NCBI GenBank assembly: GCA_030433195.1
Contig: JAUIME010000013.1
Span: 1 to 20,720, forward strand
Direction: 5' to 3'
DNA: 20,720 nucleotides
From: a bacterium
GTDB taxonomy: Bacteria; Planctomycetota; JACOTG01; JAUIME01
The position numbers and the translations under genes are program-made. This document shows, in pieces, positions 7,149 to 14,486 of the stretch. Each line of letters begins with the position of its first letter. Position 1 is the stretch's first letter. The notes beneath the pieces were generated by a model. The model had not been told where the DNA came from. It saw nothing but the letters and a program-made list of their open reading frames with translations, and did no database searches.

Positions 7149-9029
7149 ATGAGTGATCGCGAAACCGACACGGCCGTGCAAGACATGCCGCCGATCGACA
7201 CGTCGAAGATGTCCGAGGGCAAGCGCCAGGCGCTCGAGCTCACCGAATCCGCACGCGAGGCGACCAAGAGCGAGATGTCGTTCGCGCCCGCGCTGTTTTT
7301 CGGCGCATTCCCCTGGCACTTGATCCACCCGTTCCCGGTGCAGAGCGCGGAAGACCGCGAGGCCGGCGAAGAGTTCCTCACGAACATGAAGCGGGTGCTT
7401 CGCGAGCACTTCGATCCCAACGAGATCGACACGAGCGGCGAGATCCCCGATTCGGCGGTCGAAGAGCTCAAGAAGATCGGCGCGTTCGGCATCAAGATCC
7501 CGACCGAATTCGGCGGGCTCGGCCTCTCGCAGCTCAACTATTCGCGTACGGCGATGCTGCTCGGTAGCCACTGCGGCAACACCACGGCACTCCTTTCGGC
7601 GCACCAGTCGATCGGCGTCCCGCAGCCGCTCCTGATGTTCGGCACCGACGATCAAAAGAAGACGTTCCTCCCGAAGCTCGCGAGCGGCGAGCTTTCGGCC
7701 TTCGGACTCACCGAAGAGAACGCAGGATCCGACCCCGCGAAACTCGAAACGACCGCCGAGCCGAGCGCCGACGGCAAGACCTACACACTCAACGGCGAGA
7801 AGCTCTGGTGTACGAACGGCACGAAGGCGCGCTGGCTCGTCATCATGGCGCGCACGCCCGCGCCCGAGGGCAAGACGCGCGGCGGCATCACGGCGTTCAT
7901 CGTCGACGCGCAGAGCGAAGGCGTCGAGGTGATGCACCGCTGCCACTTCATGGGCCTGCGATCGCTCTACAACGGCGTCATCAAGCTCACGAACGTGAAG
8001 GTGCCCGCCGAGAACATCATCGCGGGCCTCGGCAAGGGGCTTCGCGTCGCGCTCAGCACGCTCAACACGGGACGGCTCACGCTCCCGAGCACGTGCGTCG
8101 GCGTCAGCAAGCGCAGCATCGAGCTCACGCGCAAGTGGGCGAACGAGCGCGAGCAGTGGGGATCCGCCATCGGCAAGCACGCGGCGATCGCCGAGAAGAT
8201 CGCCGAAATGGCCGCCAACACGTACGCGATGGAAGCGATGTCGCTCCTCGCCTCGGGTCTCGCCGATCAGAAGACGTACGACTTCCGGCTCGAAGCCGCG
8301 ATGTGCAAGATGTGGTGCTCCGAGCGCACGTGGGAGATCGTCAACGAGACGCTCCAGATCCGCGGCGGGCGTGGCTACGAAACGTGGGATTCGCTCGCGT
8401 CGCGCGGCGACGAGCCGACCCCGATCGAACGCAACGTCCGCGACTGCCGCATCAACCTCATCTTCGAGGGCTCGAGCGAGATCATGCGCTTGTTCATCGC
8501 GCGTGAGGCACTCGATCCGCACCTGAAGCGCTCGATGGACGTGCTGAACCCGCGTAATCCGATGGGCAAGCGTCTTTCGGGCGCCATGCGTGCGGGCGCG
8601 TTCTATGCGGGCTGGTATCCGAAGCAGTGGTTGCCGATCGGCACGGGCGGCGGCCTCGACGGACCACTCGCCAAGCACGTCTCCTACGCGAGCCGAACGA
8701 GCAAGCGTCTCGCCCGGCGAATGTTCCACACGATGGCGCGCTTCGGTCCCAAGCTCGAGCAGCAACAGCCGCTCCTCGGCCGCTTCGTCGACATCGGCAC
8801 CGAGCTCTTCGCGATCTCGGCGACGTGCTCGAAGGCCGACGCCGACATCAAGGGCGGCCGCAGCCGCACCGAAGTTCTCGCGCTCGTCGACTACTTCTGC
8901 CGGCAGTCACGACGTCGGATCGACGCGCACTTCCGCGGCATCCGCGGGAACGACGACAAGGCCGGCTACAAGCTCGCGCAGTCCCTTCTCGACGGCGACT
9001 CCATGTGGCTCGAAGAAGGCCTCGTGTAA
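7149..9029 (+). CDS. Acyl-CoA dehydrogenase, long form (VLCAD/FadE-like) with C-terminal extension
   Basis: This 626-residue flavoenzyme should oxidise acyl-CoA to trans-2-enoyl-CoA, passing electrons to an electron-transfer flavoprotein not encoded here. Features are the N-terminal helical domain with GAFGIKIPTEFGGLGLS (111-127), the FAD/substrate strand AFGLTEENAGSD (184-195), GEKLWCTNG (216-224), RGGRGYE (405-411), and LIFEGSSEIMRLFIA (437-451), whose Glu440 sits at the usual catalytic-base position of VLCAD-like enzymes. An extra helical C-terminal region (about 465-626) distinguishes it from 380-residue acyl-CoA dehydrogenases and resembles VLCAD/ACAD9, suggesting long-chain substrates and possibly membrane association. 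It is the last gene of the beta-oxidation cluster, 57 bases after the multifunctional enzyme gene, and a hairpin follows its stop. The ATG at 7149 is preceded by a weak AAAGCGAG. An unusual N-terminal 60 residues precede the domain. Confidence 0.9.
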   Translation: MSDRETDTAVQDMPPIDTSKMSEGKRQALELTESAREATKSEMSFAPALFFGAFPWHLIHPFPVQSAEDREAGEEFLTNMKRVLREHFDPNEIDTSGEIPDSAVEELKKIGAFGIKIPTEFGGLGLSQLNYSRTAMLLGSHCGNTTALLSAHQSIGVPQPLLMFGTDDQKKTFLPKLASGELSAFGLTEENAGSDPAKLETTAEPSADGKTYTLNGEKLWCTNGTKARWLVIMARTPAPEGKTRGGITAFIVDAQSEGVEVMHRCHFMGLRSLYNGVIKLTNVKVPAENIIAGLGKGLRVALSTLNTGRLTLPSTCVGVSKRSIELTRKWANEREQWGSAIGKHAAIAEKIAEMAANTYAMEAMSLLASGLADQKTYDFRLEAAMCKMWCSERTWEIVNETLQIRGGRGYETWDSLASRGDEPTPIERNVRDCRINLIFEGSSEIMRLFIAREALDPHLKRSMDVLNPRNPMGKRLSGAMRAGAFYAGWYPKQWLPIGTGGGLDGPLAKHVSYASRTSKRLARRMFHTMARFGPKLEQQQPLLGRFVDIGTELFAISATCSKADADIKGGRSRTEVLALVDYFCRQSRRRIDAHFRGIRGNDDKAGYKLAQSLLDGDSMWLEEGLV

Positions 9030-9055
9030 GCACCCCGCCACCCTGAAATCACTCC

Positions 9056-9090
9056 ACCGCGCCCGGTCGACCTCGAACCGAGCGCGGTTT
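9056..9090 (+). terminator. Terminator-like hairpin after the beta-oxidation cluster
   Basis: ACCGCGC (9056-9062) plus CGGT (9064-9067) pair with ACCG (9077-9080) plus GCGCGGT (9082-9088). That is 11 base pairs with one mismatch and a 9-base loop, running into a short TTT. It lies 27 bases after the dehydrogenase stop. The T-run is poor, so termination may be incomplete. Confidence 0.5.
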
Positions 9091-9168
9091 CGCGCCATAC
9101 CCAGACGAAGCGTCCGCCGACTCCGTGGGCGTTTCGTCGACCCGTTCGCCCCGCGTCGGCGTCACTCC

Positions 9169-9196
9169 TTGCGGCCGGCCCGATTTCGGTCATAAT
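9169..9196 (+). promoter_or_regulatory. Sigma-70-like promoter for the 803-residue protein gene
   Basis: TTGCGG (9169-9174) and CATAAT (9191-9196) are separated by 16 bases; the -10 matches five of six consensus bases. It lies in the 222-base gap at 9030-9251, after the hairpin and about 55 bases before the start codon. Motif evidence only. Confidence 0.5.
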
Positions 9197-9240
9197 GCTC
9201 TAGGCGGACCGTCACACGACCGAGCTGTACGCCGGTCGAC

Positions 9241-9246
9241 AAGGAG
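9241..9246 (+). promoter_or_regulatory. Strong Shine-Dalgarno
   Basis: AAGGAG lies 5 bases before the ATG at 9252 and fixes the start of the following gene. Confidence 0.8.
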
Positions 9247-9251
9247 CTTCG

Positions 9252-11663
9252 ATGACGAAGGTAGCCCACTCTTCCCTTGTCTGGATCGTTCTTGTCGTCG
9301 TCGCCGCCCTCGCAGGAATTTTCGTGCGCGTCGACCTTCTGGCAAGCGGAACGTCACCGCGGATTCCCGGGGTTCCGGCCTACGAGAGAGCGCCCGGGCT
9401 CGCCGAACGCGATTGCCACGACGGTATCGACAACGATGCCGACGGCCTGCCGGACTGCTTGGATCCCGATTGCTCGGCGCGACGGACCTGCCGCAGCCGC
9501 TTCCTGAACGAACACACGATCGAGAACGCGTACGCGTCGTTCCGATTCGTTCGGACCGCGAACGGACTCGAGCTCGCGAGCTTCGAGAACCGTACGACCG
9601 GGCGAGTGTTCACGCTCGAGCCCGGTCCCTTGTGGACCGTGACCCTCCGCGCGATCGACGGCACCGAGCTCGAAGTCTCACCGAGTGCCTATCCCTCGAC
9701 CTTCGTGTTCGACTGGCGCGAAGGCGTCGGCGGCAAACAGACCCTGACCCTGTACTGGCACGACCTCCAGGTCGATGCGCAGACCCGGCTCGACGTGACC
9801 GCGCACTACAAGCTCCCCGTCGGCTCGGGTCTGCTGCGTTCACGCCTCGATGTCGTCGGCGAACTCACGGGTCGCAGCATCCTGCACACCGAGTTCCCCC
9901 GCTACGATCTCACCAAACTCGACATCGGCACTCCGAACCAACTGCTGGTCCCCTCGAGAAAGTCGGGAGGCGGGCTCGTCGCCAATCCCGAAACGACGAT
10001 CGCTTCGTACGCCTTCCCGTCGCCGACGCACTACCAGATGGGCCTCGCGGCGTACTACAACCCCGAACTCGGCGAGGGGATCTACTACGGCTGCCGCGAC
10101 TCGGACGTGTGGTTCAAGCGCTATCGTCTCGAAGGCCGCGGTTCGTCGCTCTACCTCGGGATGCTCAACCTGCCCGAGAACAACCTCACCACGACGTCGT
10201 ACACGCAGCCTTATCCGCAAGTCATCGGGCCTTTCACGGGCGACTGGTTCGACGCCGCGACGATCTACCGTGAGTGGGCGCTGCAACAACACTGGGTCCC
10301 CGAGCGCTGGGAAACCCGCGCCGACATTCCCGAGTCGCTGCGCTTTCAGAAGCTCAACTTGTTCTTGAAGTCGGAGATCGAAACGGTCCCCGCCCAAGAC
10401 TTCGTCGACATCGTCACGGCCTACCGGGATCGCTTCGGACTCACGTCGATCCAGACTCTGCTGCGCGGTTGGGACACGACCGGCGACGCGACGGGTCGCT
10501 ACGCCCCCGACTTCTTCCCCCCGAAGGACGGGTTCCGAGAGACGATCGACGCCTTGCATGCGATCCCGGACATCGACGTCATGGTCACGGCCGGCACGGG
10601 CAGCCTCGAGTTCGATCCGCGCACGCCGAGCTACACGGCCGACGGCGCCGAGGACTTCGCCCTCAAGTACGTCGACCAAACGCCCGTCATCCGCGGCCCG
10701 TACGTGCGCATGGACTTCTGCACCGAGTACTGGCGCCAACGTCACGACGAGATTCGGCTGACGAATCTCCAAGGAACCTACGACATCGACGGGACGTACT
10801 TCGACGCCTTCGTGTACACACACGAGTGCTACGACCCCGATCACGGCCATCCCGTCGGCGGCGGCACCTATCTCTACGACTGCACGCACGAGTGGCTCGA
10901 GTCGCTGCTCGCCACCGGACGCTCCACCGATCCGAGGTTCTTCCTCGGTGAAGAGCCCCCCGTCGAAGTCTTCCTCGACGTCATCCAGTTTCGAGAGGGG
11001 TACTACTGCGTCGCGACGATCGGGCAAGAGAACGAATCGTTCGTTCCCCTTCATCAGGTCGTCTACCACGAGGTGGCCCCGGCTCTGATCAGCAGCAAGG
11101 TTCGCGAAGAGAACCTCGATGCCGCGATCTACACGCCGCTGCAGGCCGACCTGCTCCAGGCGCACGGTTTCTCGATCGGATCGCGGCTGAACGCGATCGA
11201 AGTCGTTACGACGGCCGGCGAGGGACTCCCCGGCTGGCTTCTCGGTCGACCCGAGCTCGCGGGGCACTTCGTCTACCTCGAGGCGCTCGCCCACGCCTCG
11301 GACTTCGCACGCAAGTACGTCGCGTACGGTCGCATGATGCGTCCCCTCGATGCGACGGTCGACATCGTCCCGACGGGACTCGGTTCCGCGTGCGTGGCTC
11401 TCGACGAGCTTCCCGTCATCGTCAGCTCGGTTTGGCGAGCGAGCGACGGGCGCACGGGCCTCGTCTTCACCAATTGGACGGACACCCCGCAGTCGATCAG
11501 CTACCTCTTCGAGTACGCCGACTACGAGATCGCGACCGGCACGTCCCTCGAGCTCGTGCATCTCACCGGATCGGGCGCGACGCCGATCACGACCGTCACG
11601 GGAGACTTCTCCCGCACCGAATCCTTGGATCCGAAGGAAGTCTTGGTGCTCGAGCTGCGATAG
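9252..11663 (+). CDS. Membrane-anchored glycosidase-like protein with Cys/Asp-rich DNDxDG motif
   Basis: This 803-residue protein starts with one hydrophobic helix (residues 8-25) that would act as an uncleaved anchor or signal, placing the rest outside the cytoplasm. Residues 55-80 carry a CxDGxDNDxDGxxDCxDxDC pattern (Cys55, 69, 74, 80), like the calcium-binding, disulfide-linked motifs of secreted myxobacterial and planctomycete proteins. A beta-rich region (about 90-350) precedes a probable TIM-barrel section with FVDIVTAYRDRFGLTSIQTLLRGWD (384-408), MVTAGTG (444-450), YDIDGTYFDAF (510-520), FLGEEPP (564-570) and a beta-rich end (700-803). The order of sandwich, barrel and sandwich, with Asp in xDGxYFD and Glu in GEE, resembles glycoside-hydrolase-like families such as DUF6259. 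That link is from memory and unproven. It has its own promoter and Shine-Dalgarno and converges on the next operon with a 35-base gap. The substrate is unknown, probably a polysaccharide if it is a hydrolase. Confidence 0.75.
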   Translation: MTKVAHSSLVWIVLVVVAALAGIFVRVDLLASGTSPRIPGVPAYERAPGLAERDCHDGIDNDADGLPDCLDPDCSARRTCRSRFLNEHTIENAYASFRFVRTANGLELASFENRTTGRVFTLEPGPLWTVTLRAIDGTELEVSPSAYPSTFVFDWREGVGGKQTLTLYWHDLQVDAQTRLDVTAHYKLPVGSGLLRSRLDVVGELTGRSILHTEFPRYDLTKLDIGTPNQLLVPSRKSGGGLVANPETTIASYAFPSPTHYQMGLAAYYNPELGEGIYYGCRDSDVWFKRYRLEGRGSSLYLGMLNLPENNLTTTSYTQPYPQVIGPFTGDWFDAATIYREWALQQHWVPERWETRADIPESLRFQKLNLFLKSEIETVPAQDFVDIVTAYRDRFGLTSIQTLLRGWDTTGDATGRYAPDFFPPKDGFRETIDALHAIPDIDVMVTAGTGSLEFDPRTPSYTADGAEDFALKYVDQTPVIRGPYVRMDFCTEYWRQRHDEIRLTNLQGTYDIDGTYFDAFVYTHECYDPDHGHPVGGGTYLYDCTHEWLESLLATGRSTDPRFFLGEEPPVEVFLDVIQFREGYYCVATIGQENESFVPLHQVVYHEVAPALISSKVREENLDAAIYTPLQADLLQAHGFSIGSRLNAIEVVTTAGEGLPGWLLGRPELAGHFVYLEALAHASDFARKYVAYGRMMRPLDATVDIVPTGLGSACVALDELPVIVSSVWRASDGRTGLVFTNWTDTPQSISYLFEYADYEIATGTSLELVHLTGSGATPITTVTGDFSRTESLDPKEVLVLELR

Positions 11664-11698
11664 AGGCTGTTCGCTTCGGATGTGGACCGCGGCGTTCG

Positions 11699-12169
11699 CT
11701 ACTTCACGGCGACGTAGATCGCGGGCGCCTTGCCCTTCGGGTAGCGCTCGTAGTCGGTCGTGAACGCGCGCTCGAGCTCGTCGTTCGACTCGAACCAGTT
11801 CCAGATCCGTCCCCAGGTTTCGATGATGCCGTCGGGGACCGGGCCGTCGACCGGGAACCGCGCGTAGCGGCCGGCCGGAACGCGGATCGCCACGTGATCG
11901 TCGGGGATCGCGTCGAACGACGTCACCTCGGCACCGATGACGAGGGCGTACTCCCCCGTCCCTTCGCCGTCGTAGTCCGTGTAGACCCCGACCCCGGTAC
12001 CTTCATCGGTCGTGTTCGGAATCCCGGCGACGCCGCCCGCCTCCTCGAAGGCTTCCCAGGTCGCGCCGATACGTCCCTCGCCGGGAATCATCTCGCGGTC
12101 GTTCGACGTTCGGATGCGCCTTCCGACCACGAGTCGCTCGGGACACTCCTCTACCGTCGGTGTTTCCAT
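11699..12169 (-). CDS. Stand-alone GyrI-like (AraC effector-binding type) small-molecule-binding protein
   Basis: This 156-residue protein consists of one GyrI-like / AraC-type effector-binding domain, with no DNA-binding part. Typical segments are GIGVYTDY-like GVGVYTDYDG, EYALVIGAEV, the VPAGRYARFPVDGPV strand-turn, ETWGRIWNWF helix, and the DYERYP and PAIYVAVK strands at the end. Such stand-alone domains bind drugs, dyes or other small hydrophobic molecules; some inhibit gyrase and some hydrolyse ligands. I start it at ATG 12169, which has GAGGAG nine bases upstream and gives exact domain length. A longer frame to 12262 would overlap the preceding gene and adds only low-complexity residues. 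It lies 34 bases downstream of the PLP-enzyme gene, so it is probably the last gene of that run. The domain call is confident, the ligand unknown. Confidence 0.8.
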   Translation of the reverse strand: METPTVEECPERLVVGRRIRTSNDREMIPGEGRIGATWEAFEEAGGVAGIPNTTDEGTGVGVYTDYDGEGTGEYALVIGAEVTSFDAIPDDHVAIRVPAGRYARFPVDGPVPDGIIETWGRIWNWFESNDELERAFTTDYERYPKGKAPAIYVAVK

Positions 12170-12178
12170 CGCGTCGCT

Positions 12179-12184
12179 CTCCTC
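12179..12184 (-). promoter_or_regulatory. Shine-Dalgarno for the GyrI-like gene
   Basis: On the minus strand GAGGAG lies nine bases before ATG 12169, in the 34-base gap after the PLP-enzyme stop. It decides the start over the longer in-frame alternative. Confidence 0.65.
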
Positions 12185-12203
12185 GATCGACAGGGAGGCG
12201 GGC

Positions 12204-13340
12204 TCACCAGCCCGCGCAGCGCTCCCAGGTTTCCGTGATTTGTAAACCGCGCTCGACGACATGGTAGCGATCGTAGGCGGCGACCGTCATGCACACATGA
12301 TTCGGGACGATCCGGACGCGACTGCCGATCGGCAACCGTTCGAACGGAAGTTCGCCGTCGGATTCGACAATGCCGTGCTCCTGGTGCACCTCGCGCACGA
12401 CGAGCCGAGGCTCGAATGGACGGCCGCGTTCATCCGCGACGATTCCGTAACCGATCCCGGGATCGAAGACGTTCGGACTCACGTCCTTCGAGAGCGCGAG
12501 CCCGCCGGCGTCGACCAGGAGTCGTCCGCGTTCGGGCATGTGACCGATCACGGACGCAACGACCGTCACCGCGATCTCGTCCGCCTCGCACATCCCCAGC
12601 CGTTGCTGGAAGGTATCGAAGAACACGTACACTCCCGGGCGCATCTCGGTGATCCCCTCGAGGTGATCGACCCTACACGCCGTCGGCGTGGAGCCGACGC
12701 TCCGGATCGGACACGGGAGGTCCGCTTCCGTGATGCGAGCCGCCGCCGCGACACAAGCGTCACGCTCGTCGCGCGCGATCCGTAGCACCTCGTCGTGATC
12801 ACGGGCGCCGTACGCATGACCCGCATGCGTGAGCACTCCCGCCAGCTCGAGCGCGGGAGCTTCGTGGATCGCACGCGCGGTCGGCACGAGCGTTTCCGAA
12901 TCGGGTGCGATCCCCCCGCGGTGCAGCCCGCAGTCGACCTCGACGAGCATCGGCAACCGGACGTCCGCCCGAGCCGCCGCCGCCGCGATCTCACGCACGG
13001 CATCGACCGAATCGGTGATACCGCGCACCACGGCGCCGCGCTTCGTGAGCTGCGCCATCGCCCCGACCTTCGACGGAACGAGCGCCACCGCATAGGTGAT
13101 GTCGTCGAAGCCGTGCTCGACGAAATGACGCGCTTCGGCGAGCGTCGAAACGGTGATCTCGCGGCGCGGCCCCCGCGCGGCGAGCGCCGCGACCGACGCC
13201 GACTTCGCGGTCTTGAGATGGGGCCGCAACGTCACGCCGAGGCGCTCGGCGCGCTCGGCCATCGCGGCGGTGTTCGCTTCGACGATCGCCCGCTCCAAGA
13301 GTAGCGCGGGGGTCGCGATCGCATCGAGGGTCGTCGTCAC
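12204..13340 (-). CDS. DSD1 family PLP enzyme (D-serine dehydratase / D-threonine aldolase-like)
   Basis: This 378-residue fold-type III PLP enzyme has an alanine-racemase-like barrel followed by a small C-terminal beta domain. The PLP lysine is Lys43 in RPHLKT, near the N-terminus as in this family, after the TPALLLE strand. VEVDCGLHRGG (143-153), LTHAGHAY (about 185-192) and GSTPT line the cofactor. PNHVC (His348 and Cys350) is the metal-binding pair of zinc-dependent D-serine dehydratases and metal-dependent D-threonine aldolases. It should therefore deaminate or cleave a D-3-hydroxy amino acid. Which substrate it uses cannot be decided by eye. Its GTG start at 13340 overlaps the stop of the upstream flavoprotein gene (GTGA), so the two are co-translated. 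The RPHLKT and PNHVC motifs make the family firm. Confidence 0.87.
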   Translation of the reverse strand: MTTTLDAIATPALLLERAIVEANTAAMAERAERLGVTLRPHLKTAKSASVAALAARGPRREITVSTLAEARHFVEHGFDDITYAVALVPSKVGAMAQLTKRGAVVRGITDSVDAVREIAAAAARADVRLPMLVEVDCGLHRGGIAPDSETLVPTARAIHEAPALELAGVLTHAGHAYGARDHDEVLRIARDERDACVAAAARITEADLPCPIRSVGSTPTACRVDHLEGITEMRPGVYVFFDTFQQRLGMCEADEIAVTVVASVIGHMPERGRLLVDAGGLALSKDVSPNVFDPGIGYGIVADERGRPFEPRLVVREVHQEHGIVESDGELPFERLPIGSRVRIVPNHVCMTVAAYDRYHVVERGLQITETWERCAGW

Positions 13341-14347
13341 CGCGGTGCCTCGACCCGCCGAGCCACGGCCGCGACGAGATCGCGCGCGTGAAACCGACCG
13401 TTCTCGATGAAGATCCGGCTCGTCCGTCGCCCCGACACGATCGACCCGCCCACGTAGAGGCCCGCCACGTTCGTCTCGAACGTCCGTTCGTCACGCTTCG
13501 GAATCAGCGTCTCGGGGTCGATCTCGACGCCTGCATCCGCCAGCAGCTCCACTTCGGGTGCGTAACCGATCAATGCGAGGACGAAGTCGGCTCGTACGTC
13601 GTGGGTCTGTGCCTCGCCGATCCGCCCGAGCGTCACCGAACCCTCGCGGATCGCTCGGACCTCGGTCTCGAACTCGGCCGGAATCGCGCCCTCTTCGATG
13701 CGCTTCTCGATGTCGGGAAGCACCCAGTATTTGATCGTCGGCTTCAACTCGGCGCGACGGTGGACGAGTCGCACGCGTGCGCCGCCGCGCAAGAGGTCGA
13801 GCGCCGCTTCGATCGCCGAGTTGCCCCCGCCGACCACGAGGACGTCGGTGCCTGCGTAGCGGAATCGCTCGTCGTAGTAGCGGCTCACGTGCGGCAGGTC
13901 GATGCCCGGAACCTCGAGCGGATTCGGTCGGTCGTAGTAGCCCGTCGCGACGACCACGTTGCGAGCCGCGACGGTGCCCCGCGTGGTATGCACGTCGAAC
14001 CCGCCTGCGGCCCTCGGCTCGATCGACTCGACGCGCGTGTACAGGGCGACGTCGATCGCGAAGTGCTCGACGATGCGCTGCACGTACCGAAGCATCTCTT
14101 CGCGTGTCGGCCTCATGCCCGCACACGTCAACGGGATTCCTCCGAGCTCGAGCCGCTCGGGCGTCGAGAAAAAGGGCATCCCGACCGGGAACCGCTGGAT
14201 CGACGCCGCGATCCCTTCTTTCTCGAAGACGCGATACGACAGTCCGCGCCGCCCGGCCTCGATGCCGCAAGACAGCCCACACGGCCCCCCGCCGACGACC
14301 GCGAGGTCGAGCGGGGTTTCGGAATCATCCTGTTCGGAAGCACTCAT
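13337..14347 (-). CDS. ypdA: YpdA-like FAD/NAD(P)H-dependent disulfide reductase (putative bacillithiol disulfide reductase)
   Basis: This 336-residue two-domain flavoprotein has an FAD-binding GGGPCGL (19-25), a MPFFSTPERLELGG segment (57-70), VVATGYYDRPN (132-142), an NAD(P)H-binding VVGGGNSAIEAA (171-182), and a C-terminal VAGLYVGGSIVSGRRTSRIFIENGRFHA that closes on FAD. It lacks the CxxC pair of thioredoxin reductase. Instead Cys23 lies inside the FAD motif, as in Firmicutes YpdA/Bdr, where that Cys is needed to reduce bacillithiol disulfide. It should thus keep a low-molecular-weight thiol reduced in the cytoplasm; the thiol in this organism is unknown. ATG 14347 begins 26 bases from a 21-bp palindrome. 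It is the first gene of a run with the PLP enzyme and GyrI-like genes, and its stop overlaps the next start. Confidence 0.82.
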   Translation of the reverse strand: MSASEQDDSETPLDLAVVGGGPCGLSCGIEAGRRGLSYRVFEKEGIAASIQRFPVGMPFFSTPERLELGGIPLTCAGMRPTREEMLRYVQRIVEHFAIDVALYTRVESIEPRAAGGFDVHTTRGTVAARNVVVATGYYDRPNPLEVPGIDLPHVSRYYDERFRYAGTDVLVVGGGNSAIEAALDLLRGGARVRLVHRRAELKPTIKYWVLPDIEKRIEEGAIPAEFETEVRAIREGSVTLGRIGEAQTHDVRADFVLALIGYAPEVELLADAGVEIDPETLIPKRDERTFETNVAGLYVGGSIVSGRRTSRIFIENGRFHARDLVAAVARRVEAPR

Positions 14348-14373
14348 TCCGAGAGTCTAGCTTTCGCTCGCAC

Positions 14374-14394
14374 CGATCGAACCGCCTTCGATCG
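14374..14394. promoter_or_regulatory. 21-bp palindrome, candidate operator of the ypdA run
   Basis: CGATCGAA (14374-14381) and TTCGATCG (14387-14394) are perfect inverted arms around 5 bases, 26 bases upstream of the ypdA-like ATG. On the minus strand a -10-like TAGACT lies at 14359-14354, so the palindrome sits where the -35 region would be. A dimeric regulator could bind here. GATC-rich words are common in this genome, which lowers confidence. Confidence 0.4.
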
Positions 14395-14418
14395 CCACGC
14401 GGGTACCCCATCACGAAA

Positions 14419-14450
14419 CGAGCCCGACCCCTCGCAAGAGGCCGGGCTCG
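14419..14450 (-). terminator. Hairpin terminator of the di-haem cytochrome gene
   Basis: CGAGCCCG (14419-14426) and CGGGCTCG (14443-14450) form an 8-bp stem, and CCTC/GAGG close an inner loop. Read on the minus strand, the stem is followed by TTT. It lies 36 bases after the cytochrome stop codon and ahead of the ypdA promoter region. Confidence 0.6.
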
Positions 14451-14486
14451 ATGAATCGCTGGGTCACCCCACGGTGGAAACAAACG

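Noticed and set aside
7080..8765. Minus-strand frame of 561 codons antisense to the acyl-CoA dehydrogenase
   Set aside because: Long only because of codon-position bias; Arg/Ala/Asp-rich with no membrane or catalytic pattern.
9840..11561. Minus-strand frame of 573 codons antisense to the 803-residue protein
   Set aside because: The plus frame has promoter, Shine-Dalgarno and signal helix; the antisense frame has none of these.
11664..11698. Possible bidirectional terminator between convergent genes
   Set aside because: No stem of useful length or T-run was found in the 35 bases.
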